DNA of 64,000 bases from Astrobacterium formosum (GTDB lineage Bacteria > Pseudomonadota > Alphaproteobacteria > Rhizobiales > Xanthobacteraceae). Where the stretch lies: contig JAVDCA010000003.1 of the NCBI GenBank assembly GCA_030848545.1, positions 124,001 to 188,000 on the forward strand, in the 5' to 3' direction. Below, in pieces: positions 1-8,061 of this stretch (its first letter is position 1; every line of letters starts with the position of its first letter). Under the pieces are notes generated by a model. The model was not told the DNA's origin. It saw only the letters and a list, made by a program, of their open reading frames with translations, and did not search any database. Made by a program: the position numbers and the translations under genes.

Positions 1-135
1 GCACAGGCGGCGGGATGGCTCAGGCCCCTGGTGGCGCGTGCCGGTGCGGTCATCAACGGCCACCAGATCTGCCCGGTCGAGGAAACCGACGGCGAGGCCC
101 CGCAGGCCGCCATCGACGCCCTGTTCGAACGCTGA
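1..135 (+). CDS. C-terminal fragment of an unrecognised protein
   Basis: The first 44 codons of the window read open in frame 1 and end at a TGA at 133-135, so this is the 3' end of a gene that starts outside the window. The visible tail contains INGHQICPVEE and ends in DALFER. It shows no motif I can assign to a family. The next gene starts 12 bases downstream on the same strand, so the two may be co-transcribed. Function unknown. Confidence 0.5.
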   Translation, partial: AQAAGWLRPLVARAGAVINGHQICPVEETDGEAPQAAIDALFER

Positions 136-147
136 AACGGGGGCGTC

Positions 148-591
148 GTGACCGACCCCGGCCGCAACTATCCCGCCCGACCGATTATCGCCGTCAGCGC
201 CGCCATCATCCGCGACGGCCGCATCCTCATCGTCCAGCGTGGCCGCGCGCCCGCCCGCGGCGTCCATACCTTTCCGGGCGGCGTCGTGGAGGTCGGCGAA
301 CGGCTCGTCGAGGCGGCCGCCCGCGAGGTCCGCGAGGAGACCGGGCTCGTCGTCGTTCCCCACACCCTCATCGGCCATCGCGAGGCGATCTTCCGCGATG
401 CCGACGGCCGGGTCGAACGGCACTTCGTCATCCTGCCCTTCGCGGCCCACTATGTGGAGGGCGAAGTGGTTCTCAACGACGAGTTGATTGCGGCGCACTG
501 GCTCGAGCCCCATGAACTCGAAGGGCTCGAAACCACCGACGGGCTGTCCGAGATCGTCGCCGCCGCCTTCGGGCTGCTTGCGGGGCGCTGA
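148..591 (+). CDS. NUDIX hydrolase
   Basis: A 147-residue protein with a GTG start. The NUDIX box is complete at residues 45-67 (G45, E51, R59-E60, E63-E64, G66), fitting GX5EX7REUXEEXGU, so it should bind Mg2+ and hydrolyse a nucleoside diphosphate linked to another group. FPGG just before the box and a short beta-rich N-terminus are typical of small single-domain NUDIX enzymes such as ADP-ribose pyrophosphatase or MutT-like proteins. The substrate cannot be read from the sequence. It lies 12 bases after the preceding partial gene, probably in the same transcript. The GTG start is preferred because it sits directly ahead of the conserved strand. Confidence 0.9.
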   Translation: MTDPGRNYPARPIIAVSAAIIRDGRILIVQRGRAPARGVHTFPGGVVEVGERLVEAAAREVREETGLVVVPHTLIGHREAIFRDADGRVERHFVILPFAAHYVEGEVVLNDELIAAHWLEPHELEGLETTDGLSEIVAAAFGLLAGR

Positions 592-730
592 CGGCGCAGG
601 AACGGCACAGGCCCGGGCAATCTCGGCTCGGTCGCTCTCTCCCCTCTTCCGCTTGCGAGGGAGGGAGCAGGCAGAGTGCCGGCAAATTGCCTTGCTCCCG
701 CCGCAGCCGGAGGGCATATCGATTCCATCC

Positions 731-1105
731 ATGCGCGCCCTCGCCCTCGCTCTCATCGTCGCCATCGCCTGCGCCGGCCCGGCCCGCGCCCAAGGCGGCC
801 CGGTGCCATTCGAAGACGATCTGGCCCGGCTCGCCGAAATCCTCGGCGGCCTGCACTATCTGCGTGCCGTCTGCGGCGCCGACGAAAAGCAGACATGGCG
901 GGCGGAGATGCAGGCCCTGGTCGATGCCGAAGCTCCCCCGGGAAGCCCGCGTCGCGCGAAAATGATCACCAGTTTCAACCGTGGCTTTCGCGGTTTCCAG
1001 CAGGCCTACCGCACCTGCACACCCGCCGCCGAACTCGCCATCCGTCGCCACCTGGCCGAGGGCGTCAAGATTTCCCGCGAAGTGACGGCCCGCTATTCCA
1101 ATTGA
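731..1105 (+). CDS. TIGR02301 family exported protein
   Basis: A 124-residue protein whose first 20 residues form a signal peptide (MRALALALIVAIACAGPARA, cleavage likely after ARA). The mature part is mostly helical, with two cysteines (in AVCGAD and RTCTPA) that could form a disulfide in the periplasm. Length, signal peptide and the FNRGFRGFQQAYRTC segment match the TIGR02301 family of alphaproteobacterial proteins of unknown function. The reading frame is open further upstream, but the ATG at 731 is chosen because it begins the signal peptide. It stands alone, 139 bases after the NUDIX gene. Confidence 0.8.
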   Translation: MRALALALIVAIACAGPARAQGGPVPFEDDLARLAEILGGLHYLRAVCGADEKQTWRAEMQALVDAEAPPGSPRRAKMITSFNRGFRGFQQAYRTCTPAAELAIRRHLAEGVKISREVTARYSN

Positions 1106-1217
1106 GCAGGCTGCGTTAACCTTTCCTAAAGGTCTCGCCTAGGCGGGCCCGCCACCCGTGCTAACCTGACTCGGGATGTGAGGACGGCATTTCCGCCGCC
1201 AATTCGAGTTCGTTCGC

Positions 1218-1472
1218 ATGACGCCTATCGCCGCGTGCCGCTCGCCCGACGAGCATGAGCAGAAGATGGCCGCGCTGGGCTATCTCAACGAGGCATGGGC
1301 GGAGGCTCGCCTCGATGGAATCGACGGCGACTGCATGGCACAGGCTTGCCTGTTCGCCGCCATCAGCGAATTCGTATCCACCTATGGAGAGGATGCCGCC
1401 GCCCGTTTCGCCGAGGGGCTCGCGAATCGCATCCACAACGGCGAATTTTCAATCGATCTCGCGCGGCAATAA
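1218..1472 (+). CDS. Small hypothetical helical protein
   Basis: An 84-residue soluble protein rich in alanine and acidic residues, predicted almost wholly helical, with no signal peptide or membrane segment. I do not recognise the family. It ends 7 bases before the stop of the convergent response-regulator gene, and its reading frame matches local codon use (G or C at most third positions), which supports it being real. No function is proposed. Confidence 0.55.
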   Translation: MTPIAACRSPDEHEQKMAALGYLNEAWAEARLDGIDGDCMAQACLFAAISEFVSTYGEDAAARFAEGLANRIHNGEFSIDLARQ

Positions 1473-1479
1473 CCCGCCC

Positions 1480-2355
1480 TTACGGCGCGCGCGTCAGTTC
1501 GCGAAAGGCCTGTTCCCAGCCCGCGACCTCCGCGTCGGGGGAATCGGCGGGACACTGCATGGCCGAAAACGGCACTTCGCTCTCGCACGAGCCCAATCCC
1601 GGCAGCCTCAATCCGAAGGCGGCGTGCAGGGCACGATCGACATCGACGGCGAAGAACGGCTTGTGCAGGAACGTGACCGCGCCCGCATCCATGGTGCCGC
1701 GCACGTGATCGTCGTTCCGCTCGGCCGAAATCATGATGACCTTGGTGTTCGGCTCGCCCGTCAGGATGCGCCGGAGCGTGTCGAGGCCGTCGAGGCCCGG
1801 CATGTTGTAGTCGAGGAAGACGAGGTCGTAACTGCCTTCGGCGAACAGCTTCAGGGCGCGTTCGCCGCTCGCCGCTTCGCCGATGACGAGATTGAACACG
1901 CTGCGATTGAGAACGCGCAGGATGACCTGTCGGATGGTGCGGCTGTCGTCGACGATCAGCGTGCGGGTCCGTTTTGCGACACTCTGGTATGTCCTGATGA
2001 TGTCGAGCACATCGCCGGCTGCAAACGGCTTGACCAGATATTCGTAGGCGCGGATCTGGCGCGCCACCTTGAGGCGGCGTTCGTCGGACCGGCCGGACAT
2101 CAACGTCACGAAGGTCCTGTTGCCCTTGAAGCGAACGCGGCCGACTGCCTCCATACCGCTCATGTCCGGCATGTTGACGTCGATGAATGCGAGATCAATG
2201 TCGCCTTGCTCGAGGAGCGCCATGCATTCGAGGCCCGTCTCGGCGGTGATGAGCTCGAGCGGCCAGGGCGCGCCGGCGACGACGTCCTTGAAGAAGCGCA
2301 GCACCGTGCGCGAGTCGTCCGCGACCAACATGCGGATGCTGTGAAAATGGCTCAT
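1480..2355 (-). CDS. Response regulator with two receiver domains, no output domain
   Basis: A 291-residue cytoplasmic signalling protein made of two CheY-like receiver domains in tandem. Domain 1 (about 8-122) has the acidic pair D13-D14, phospho-acceptor D59 in FIDVNMP and K109. Domain 2 (about 131-245) has D136-D137, D182 in FLDYNMP and K232. Both are therefore complete. A short tail follows with no DNA-binding or enzymatic module, so it probably relays phosphate or acts through protein contacts. No histidine kinase is nearby. The frame is open 15 codons upstream, but the ATG at 2355 (MSHFHSIRMLVADDS) is preferred because receiver domains normally begin close to the first strand. The gene is convergent with the small gene to its left. 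Confidence 0.9.
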   Translation of the reverse strand: MSHFHSIRMLVADDSRTVLRFFKDVVAGAPWPLELITAETGLECMALLEQGDIDLAFIDVNMPDMSGMEAVGRVRFKGNRTFVTLMSGRSDERRLKVARQIRAYEYLVKPFAAGDVLDIIRTYQSVAKRTRTLIVDDSRTIRQVILRVLNRSVFNLVIGEAASGERALKLFAEGSYDLVFLDYNMPGLDGLDTLRRILTGEPNTKVIMISAERNDDHVRGTMDAGAVTFLHKPFFAVDVDRALHAAFGLRLPGLGSCESEVPFSAMQCPADSPDAEVAGWEQAFRELTRAP

Positions 2356-2578
2356 GCGTGGGATCCAGCCGCCCCGTCGGGCCCTATACGCAGGAGGCAC
2401 AGTCTAGTTTTCGATTACTAATACAATACGGACAATTTCATCGATCTCGGCGAATGCTTTCTAAATCCGTACCGGGGGATGCGGGATTGAACATTCCCTC
2501 CCCACCTGGACTCGGACGACATTCGGCTGATCGGTTCGCTCGTGCCCGGAGGCGGAACCGACCACCGGAATCCGGAAA

Positions 2579-3919
2579 TCAGATGCCTGCCGGCAGGGTC
2601 TCGCCGAAGCGCACCGCCGCACCTTGCGCCGGGGTCACCAATTCCCCCTCCCACATCACCTTTGCGCCGCGCACGAAGGTCCCGACGGGCCAGCCGCAGA
2701 CCTCGACGCCGTCATAGGGGGTCCAGGCCGCTTTCGATGCGATCCAGGCACTGGTGATGGTCTGCCGGCGGGCGAGATCGACCACCGTCAGGTCGGCATC
2801 GTAGCCGACCGCAAGGCGGCCCTTGCGGGCGAGCCCGAACACCCGGGCCGGCCCGGCGCTGGTGAGGTCGACGAAGCGTTCGATGGACAGGCGGCCGGCG
2901 GCCACATGGTCGAGCATCACCGGCACGAGGGTCTGCACGCCCGTCATGCCCGAATGGCTCTTCGGATAGGGATGCGCCTTCTCGGCCAGGGTGTGCGGCG
3001 AGTGATCCGAGCCGAGCGTGTCGATGACGCCCTGGGCGAGGCCACGCCAGATAGCGGCGCGATGGCTTTCGTCACGCACCGGCGGGTTGAGTTGTGCCCG
3101 CGTGCCGAGGCGATGGTAGCAGTCGGGCGCCACCAGGGTCAGGTGTGACGGCGTCGCCTCGGCGGTGGCGACGTCCTTGTGGCCGGCCAGGAAGCCGATC
3201 TCGTCGGCGGTGGTGACATGCAGCACGTGGACCCGCTTGCCGGTCTCGCGGGCGAGCGCGACCAGCCGCTGCGTGCAACGAAGCGCCGCCTCGGCGTCGC
3301 GCCAGACCGGATGGGAGGCGGGATCGCCGTCGATCCGGAAGGCGAGGCGCTCGCGCAGCCGGTACTCGTCCTCGGAATGGAAGGCCGCGCGCCGGCCGAT
3401 AGCCTTCAGGATGGCGCGGACCCCGTCGTCGTCCTCCACCAGCAGCGAGCCGGTCGACGACCCCATGAACACTTTGACGCCGCAGCAACCGGGCAGCCGT
3501 TCCAGCTCGGCGAGATCGCCAATATTCTCCCGCGTCGCCCCCACATAGAAGGCAAAGTCGCAGTGCATCCGCCCGACCGCGCGGCCGAGCTTGTCCTCGA
3601 GGGCAGCCGCGGTGGTCGTGGTCGGGTCTGTGTTGGGCATCTCGAAGACGGCCGTGACGCCGCCCAGGACGGCGGCGCGGGAGCCCGATTCGAGATCTTC
3701 CTTATGGGTCAGGCCGGGTTCGCGGAAATGCACGTGGCTGTCGATCACGCCCGGCAGCACTGTGAGGCCACGGCAGTCGACGACCTCGCCGGCCGAACCG
3801 GCATCGATGGCGCCGACCGCGGCAATGCGGCCGTCCCGCACCGCGACGTCGCGGACGCCGACGCCATCCTGGTTGAGGACCGTCCCGCCCTTGAGAACGA
3901 AATCGAAGGTTTCGCCCAT
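2579..3919 (-). CDS. pyrC: Dihydroorotase
   Basis: A 446-residue class I dihydroorotase of the amidohydrolase superfamily, which interconverts N-carbamoyl-L-aspartate and dihydroorotate in pyrimidine synthesis. Metal-site residues are all present: H62 and H64 in SHVHFREPG, K149 (the residue carboxylated in this class) before FMGSSTG, H181, H234 in HVLHVT and D305 in GSDHSPHT. The frame is open far upstream, but the ATG at 3919 begins the typical small beta domain (FDFVLKGGTVLNQDG). It is divergent from the ygfZ-like gene with only 72 bases between starts, so their promoters must overlap. It is not linked to pyrB here, so a role as a second or degradative dihydroorotase remains possible. Confidence 0.93.
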   Translation of the reverse strand: MGETFDFVLKGGTVLNQDGVGVRDVAVRDGRIAAVGAIDAGSAGEVVDCRGLTVLPGVIDSHVHFREPGLTHKEDLESGSRAAVLGGVTAVFEMPNTDPTTTTAAALEDKLGRAVGRMHCDFAFYVGATRENIGDLAELERLPGCCGVKVFMGSSTGSLLVEDDDGVRAILKAIGRRAAFHSEDEYRLRERLAFRIDGDPASHPVWRDAEAALRCTQRLVALARETGKRVHVLHVTTADEIGFLAGHKDVATAEATPSHLTLVAPDCYHRLGTRAQLNPPVRDESHRAAIWRGLAQGVIDTLGSDHSPHTLAEKAHPYPKSHSGMTGVQTLVPVMLDHVAAGRLSIERFVDLTSAGPARVFGLARKGRLAVGYDADLTVVDLARRQTITSAWIASKAAWTPYDGVEVCGWPVGTFVRGAKVMWEGELVTPAQGAAVRFGETLPAGI

Positions 3920-3991
3920 CTCGCCTGCCTGCCCTTGTGACCTGCCGGGGGCCGCCTTACGTTTCGCGGCACCGCTTGGCAAGGGCATGTG

Positions 3992-4873
3992 ATGAAAGCA
4001 GCACTTCTTCCCGACCGCGGGGTCGTCCGCATCGCCGGCGAACCGGCGCGAGGCTTCCTCAACGGTCTCGTCACCGGCGACATGGCTTCGGTGACGATGG
4101 ACCATGCCGCCTATGCAGCCTTGCTGACGCCGCAGGGCAAGATGGTGGTCGATTTCCTGGTCGTCGAAGCCCCGCCCACGCTCGGCGGCGGGCTCCTGCT
4201 GGACTGTCCGCGCGATCTCGCCGCCGCGCTGGTGCAGAAATTGAATTTTTACAAACTGCGCGCCCAGGTGACGGTCGAGGACCTGTCGGACACCCTCGGC
4301 ATCGTGGCAATCTGGGACCAGGGGACAGCCGCGGGCAGCCCCGGCTTCGCCGACCCGCGCCTGCCGGCGCTCGGCCGCCGCGTCATCAGGGAGCCGCATC
4401 TCGCCGCCGCCACGGCCGCCGGGATCGGCGCCATCCTCGTCGATTCGCACGACTACGAGGCCCACCGCATCGCCCTCGGGATTCCCCGCGGGGGCGTCGA
4501 CTTCGCCTATGGGGATGCGTTCCCCCACGAGGCCGACATGGACCAGCTCGCCGGCATCGATTTCGCCAAGGGCTGTTACGTTGGCCAGGAGGTGGTGTCG
4601 CGCATGCAGCACCGCGCGACCGCGCGCACGCGGGTCGTCCCCCTCGCCTATGAGGGCTTTGCCCCGCAGCCGGGCACGCCCGTCACCGCCGGCGACAAAG
4701 CGGTCGGCACGCTCGGCTCGTCGGCCGCCGGCCGGGCACTGGCGCTGGTGCGCCTCGACCGCGTCGCCGACGCGCTTGCGGCCGGGTTGCCGCTGGCGGC
4801 CGGCAACGTGACGGTGACGCCGGTCAAGCCCGACTGGGCAACGTTCGCCTGGCCGGGGGAGGCCTCGGTTTAA
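3992..4873 (+). CDS. ygfZ: YgfZ/GcvT-like folate-binding protein
   Basis: A 293-residue member of the YgfZ/GcvT family, which assists Fe-S cluster assembly or repair in a folate-dependent way. The signature motif KGCYVGQE lies at residues 193-200 with its cysteine intact. The N-terminal half resembles the aminomethyltransferase fold (GFLNGLVTGD, LLTPQGKMVVDF). A GTG three bases upstream (3989) is an alternative start; the ATG at 3992 is preferred. The gene is divergent from dihydroorotase and 61 bases upstream of the glycosylase gene on the same strand. The window also encodes several Fe-S proteins (quinolinate synthase, the [FeFe] hydrogenase and its partner) that could benefit from it. Confidence 0.88.
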   Translation: MKAALLPDRGVVRIAGEPARGFLNGLVTGDMASVTMDHAAYAALLTPQGKMVVDFLVVEAPPTLGGGLLLDCPRDLAAALVQKLNFYKLRAQVTVEDLSDTLGIVAIWDQGTAAGSPGFADPRLPALGRRVIREPHLAAATAAGIGAILVDSHDYEAHRIALGIPRGGVDFAYGDAFPHEADMDQLAGIDFAKGCYVGQEVVSRMQHRATARTRVVPLAYEGFAPQPGTPVTAGDKAVGTLGSSAAGRALALVRLDRVADALAAGLPLAAGNVTVTPVKPDWATFAWPGEASV

Positions 4874-4934
4874 GCGCTGGCGCGCTCCCATCCTCCACTT
4901 CAATTCGCCGCGTCTGCCGCGTATAGGAGTCGCC

Positions 4935-5531
4935 ATGCCGCACGATGACCTCCCCCGCTGTTCCTGGCCGGGTCAAGACCCGCTCTACGTCGCCTATCAC
5001 GACCAGGAATGGGGCGTGCCCGAATACGACGACCGGGCGCTTTACGAGAAGCTCGTGCTGGACGGGTTTCAGGCCGGCCTGTCGTGGATCACCATCCTGC
5101 GCAAGCGCGACAATTTCCGTCGCGCCTTCGACGATTTCACCCCCGAGAAGATCGCCCGCTACACGCCGAAACGCGTCGAGAAACTGATGCAGGACGCCGG
5201 CATCGTGCGCAACCGCGCCAAGATCGAAGGCACGCTCCTGTCGGCGCGTGCCTGGCTCGACGTGATGGAGAAGGGCCCGGGCTTCTCGACGCTCTTGTGG
5301 GACTTCGTCGACGGCAAGCCGAAGATCAACCGTTTCAAGACGACCGGCCAGGTGCCGGCGGAGACGCCGGTGTCGCGGGCCATGTCGAAGGAACTGGCGG
5401 CGCGCGGATTCAAGTTCTGCGGCCCCACCATCGTGTACGCCTTCATGCAGGCGGTCGGCATGGTCAACGACCATCTCCTGACTTGCCACCGCCACGCCGC
5501 ATGCACCGCCCTGGCGGAGCGCAAGCCGTGA
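4935..5531 (+). CDS. tag: DNA-3-methyladenine glycosylase I
   Basis: A 198-residue DNA repair enzyme that excises 3-methyladenine. It aligns with E. coli Tag along its length: zinc ligands C9, H22, H180 and C184 are present, as are the AYHDQEWGVPE and QAGLSWITIL segments. The residue matching E. coli Glu38, which contacts the lesion base, is D43 (VLDGFQAGLSW), a conservative change. The start at 4935 fits the family N-terminus, where the first zinc cysteine lies within ten residues. It is followed by a composite palindromic repeat and then the HD hydrolase gene. Confidence 0.93.
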   Translation: MPHDDLPRCSWPGQDPLYVAYHDQEWGVPEYDDRALYEKLVLDGFQAGLSWITILRKRDNFRRAFDDFTPEKIARYTPKRVEKLMQDAGIVRNRAKIEGTLLSARAWLDVMEKGPGFSTLLWDFVDGKPKINRFKTTGQVPAETPVSRAMSKELAARGFKFCGPTIVYAFMQAVGMVNDHLLTCHRHAACTALAERKP

Positions 5532-5582
5532 AAGGCATGGACGGACGAAAGCAGTTTCCGGCACCGTGCATGCCCCGCCGTC

Positions 5583-5684
5583 CCCTCCCCCGCTCGCGGG
5601 GGAGGGACAGGGAGGGGGCACGCCACGGATTCGAATCTCTCCCAGAAACCCCCTCCCCAACCCTCCCCCGCAAGCGGGGGAGGG
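5583..5684 (+). repeat. Composite palindromic repeat (family A), copy 1
   Basis: Two hairpins of the form CCCTCCCCC-GC-loop-GC-GGGGGAGGG occur at 5583-5606 and 5661-5684. Between them, GGGAGGGGG after the first and CCCCCTCCCC before the second are complementary, so the whole 102-base unit can fold into a large nested stem. Equivalent units occur at 22594-22750 and 29715-29909, and lone hairpins at 26460 and 62338. It lies between tag and the HD-domain gene and ends just before the latter's start. Such elements are common between genes in Rhizobiales. Confidence 0.85.
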
Positions 5685-5697
5685 AGCAATCGGTGCC

Positions 5698-6333
5698 ATG
5701 ACGACCCCTCGTTCCCCAACTCCACCGTCGAAAAACAAGCCGCGCGCTCCGCGAGCCTGGCAACGCATGCTGTCGGGCCGGCGGCTCGACCTCGTCGATC
5801 CTTCGCCGCTGGATGTGGAGATCGAAGACATCGCCCACGGGCTCGCCCGCGTCGCCCGCTGGAACGGCCAGACGACCGGCGCGCATATCTATTCGGTCGC
5901 CCAGCACACGCTCCTGGTCGAGGAGATCGGCCGACGCCGCGCCGGCGACGTCGACCGCCGCCTCGGCCTCGCCATGCTCCTGCACGACGCCCCCGAATAC
6001 GTCATCGGCGACATGATCTCGCCCTTCAAGGCGATCATCGGCGACGCCTACAAGGGCGTGGAGAAACGGCTCCTTTCGGCGATCCATCTGCGCTTCGGGC
6101 TGCCGCCGGAACTGCCCGCCGATATCGAGCGCATGATCAAGGCCGCCGACCGCGCGTCTGCATTTCTCGAGGCGACGCGGCTTGCCGGCTTTTCGCCGAG
6201 CGAGGCACGCCGGTTCTTCGGCGCGCCACCGACCCTGCCGGCCACCGTCGAGCACGACTTCACCACGCCGTGGTCTGCCGCCGCCGCCGAGCGGCGTTTC
6301 CTGGAGCGATTTCACAAGCTCGCCGCGTTGTAG
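5698..6333 (+). CDS. HD domain phosphohydrolase (YfbR-like)
   Basis: A 211-residue cytoplasmic protein of the HD superfamily. The metal site is visible: H70 in SVAQHT, the HD doublet H96-D97 in LLHDAPEYVIGD and D151 in KAADR. The arrangement resembles YfbR, a 5'-deoxynucleotidase, so nucleotide dephosphorylation is likely, though the substrate is inferred. The first 20 residues are proline- and basic-rich and probably disordered. The start at 5698 is preferred because the open frame upstream runs through the palindromic repeat. It is followed on the same strand by the phosphatase and NadQ-like genes. Confidence 0.85.
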   Translation: MTTPRSPTPPSKNKPRAPRAWQRMLSGRRLDLVDPSPLDVEIEDIAHGLARVARWNGQTTGAHIYSVAQHTLLVEEIGRRRAGDVDRRLGLAMLLHDAPEYVIGDMISPFKAIIGDAYKGVEKRLLSAIHLRFGLPPELPADIERMIKAADRASAFLEATRLAGFSPSEARRFFGAPPTLPATVEHDFTTPWSAAAAERRFLERFHKLAAL

Positions 6334-6442
6334 CGGTACGCTGGCGCCGCCGCGCCGGCTTTGCCTCGCCGCAGTGGTCTATCCTATAGTATGGGCAGTC
6401 GTTTTGGCCGTTTCCGGCTGCCGTTCAAACCGTCGACCTGCG

Positions 6443-6949
6443 ATGATCCACGTCTGTTCCCTCGCCCGCCTGCACGACACCGTCGAGCGCACCGGCGCCC
6501 GCCACGTCGTCACCCTTTTGGGCGACGAAGACGGCGTTCTGCGACCGGACCGCATCGCCGCCGACGACCACCTGTGGCTGCGCATGCACGACATCGCCGA
6601 GCCGGCCGACGGATTTACGATCCCGTGTGCCGAGCACGTCGAACGGCTGATCGGTTTCGTACGCCGCTGGGACCGGCGCACGCCGGTGGTGATGCATTGC
6701 TGGGCCGGCATCAGCCGGTCGACGGCGGCGGCCTTCGTGTCTGTCTGCGCGCTCGCCCCCGAGCGCGAGGAGCGCGCGATCGCGCAGGCCTTGCGGCTAG
6801 CCTCCGCGACCGCCTGCCCGAACGTGCGCATCGTCGCCATCGCCGACGAACTCCTGGGCCGGCAGGGCCGCATGGTCGAGGCTGTGGCCGCGATCGGGCG
6901 CGGCTCGGCCGCCGCCGAGGGCATCCCGTTCCGGCTCGATCTCGCCTGA
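6443..6949 (+). CDS. Protein-tyrosine-phosphatase-like protein
   Basis: A 168-residue protein with the cysteine phosphatase signature CX5R in MHCWAGISRSTAA (C at about residue 76). An acidic MHDIAEP segment lies upstream, in the position where such phosphatases carry their general acid. It is shorter than classical low-molecular-weight or dual-specificity enzymes and its target is unknown. The stop is 2 bases before the start of the NadQ-like regulator, so the two are almost certainly co-transcribed. This pairing may reflect a role in nucleotide or NAD metabolism, which is inference. The ATG at 6443 begins the first beta strand (MIHVCSLARL). Confidence 0.85.
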   Translation: MIHVCSLARLHDTVERTGARHVVTLLGDEDGVLRPDRIAADDHLWLRMHDIAEPADGFTIPCAEHVERLIGFVRRWDRRTPVVMHCWAGISRSTAAAFVSVCALAPEREERAIAQALRLASATACPNVRIVAIADELLGRQGRMVEAVAAIGRGSAAAEGIPFRLDLA

Positions 6950-6951
6950 TC

Positions 6952-7923
6952 ATGGATGACACCTCGACCCGCATCGAAATCGGCCTGACGGCGGCGATCG
7001 TCGCCGTCGAGGGCGATGAGCCGATGCTGCTCGCCGCCGGTAGCGGCAGCGAAAAGCTGATCGGCCTGCCGTCCGGTCCGTTCGATCCCCGCGAACACCG
7101 CACCTTCGAGATCGGCCTGCGCGCCTGGGTCAAGGCCCAGACCGGACTGTCCGCCGGTTACGTGGAACAGCTCTACACGTTCGGCGACCGCGGCCGCCAA
7201 GTGCCCGCCGACGGCGCCCCGCACGTGGTGTCGATCGGCTACCTGGCGCTGACCCGCATGCCGGACATCGCCGGTCTCGCGGCTTCCGTCGGCGCCGGCT
7301 TTCGCCCCTGGTATCGCTTCTTCCCCTGGGAAGACTGGCGTAACGGCCGGCCGGACATCCTTGACACCACCCTCATCCCGCTGCTCGAGGAATGGTCGGC
7401 CGCGCCGGCGACCGACGAGACAGTCCGGCCGCTGTCGCGCCGCGAACGCCTGCGCCTGTGCTTTCCGGTCGGCGGCAGCCCGTGGGACGAAGAGAAAGTG
7501 CTCGACCGCTACGAACTTCTCTACGAGGCCGGCCTGGTCGAGGAGGCGCTACGCGACGGCCGCAGCGCCGCCAATGCGTGGGGCGAGCGGCCCCAACTCG
7601 GCGAGGCCATGCGGCTCGACCACCGCCGCATCCTCGCCACCGCCATCGCGCGGCTGCGCGCCAAGCTCAAATACCGGCCGGTCATCTTCGAACTGATGGC
7701 GGCCGAGTTCACGCTGACCGAGCTGCAGCTCACCGTCGAGGCGATTTCGGGACGTCACCTGCACAAGCAGAACTTCCGCCGCCTGGTCGAAACGGCGGCC
7801 CTGGTCGAACCCACCGGCGAGACGTCCATGACCACCGGCGGCCGCCCCGCCGCCCTGTTCCGCTTCCGCCGCGAGGTGATGCAGGAACGCCCGGCGCCGG
7901 GGCTGAGGTTGGGCGGGCGGTAA
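6952..7923 (+). CDS. nadQ: NadQ-like NAD biosynthesis regulator (degenerate NUDIX plus winged helix)
   Basis: A 323-residue protein with an N-terminal NUDIX-like domain (about 8-150) whose catalytic box has decayed: at residues 38-66 the usual REXXEE is replaced by RAWVKAQ, so it should bind but not hydrolyse. The C-terminal third (about 225-320, ELMAAEFTLTELQLTVEAISG then NFRRLVETAALVEPTG) looks like the winged helix of NrtR/NadQ regulators. This architecture matches the alphaproteobacterial NadQ group known to repress nadABC, and a nadABC operon with a pair of matching operators lies 12 kb to the right. An NAD-related ligand is inferred. It is co-transcribed with the phosphatase gene just upstream. 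No similar operator was seen before this gene. Confidence 0.8.
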   Translation: MDDTSTRIEIGLTAAIVAVEGDEPMLLAAGSGSEKLIGLPSGPFDPREHRTFEIGLRAWVKAQTGLSAGYVEQLYTFGDRGRQVPADGAPHVVSIGYLALTRMPDIAGLAASVGAGFRPWYRFFPWEDWRNGRPDILDTTLIPLLEEWSAAPATDETVRPLSRRERLRLCFPVGGSPWDEEKVLDRYELLYEAGLVEEALRDGRSAANAWGERPQLGEAMRLDHRRILATAIARLRAKLKYRPVIFELMAAEFTLTELQLTVEAISGRHLHKQNFRRLVETAALVEPTGETSMTTGGRPAALFRFRREVMQERPAPGLRLGGR

Positions 7924-8061
7924 CGGTGGCAGTCGCCGCCACATGAGGCGCAGACGCGACGACAGAGCCTCACCGCGATCCAGAGTGACCCACCACCACA
8001 TCGAACGAAATGCCACGTCGGGACACTAAAGGAGGGCACCTCCCCGTTTTCCGGTACGGAC

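Noticed and set aside
1255-2421. 388-codon open frame on the plus strand
   Set aside because: It runs antisense to the twin-receiver response regulator, has no family features and is an artefact of GC-rich codon structure.
6380-6420. Possible operator before the phosphatase-NadQ-like genes (CTATAG-centred dyad)
   Set aside because: It does not share the CTC-N5-GAG core of the nad operators and the symmetry is poor.
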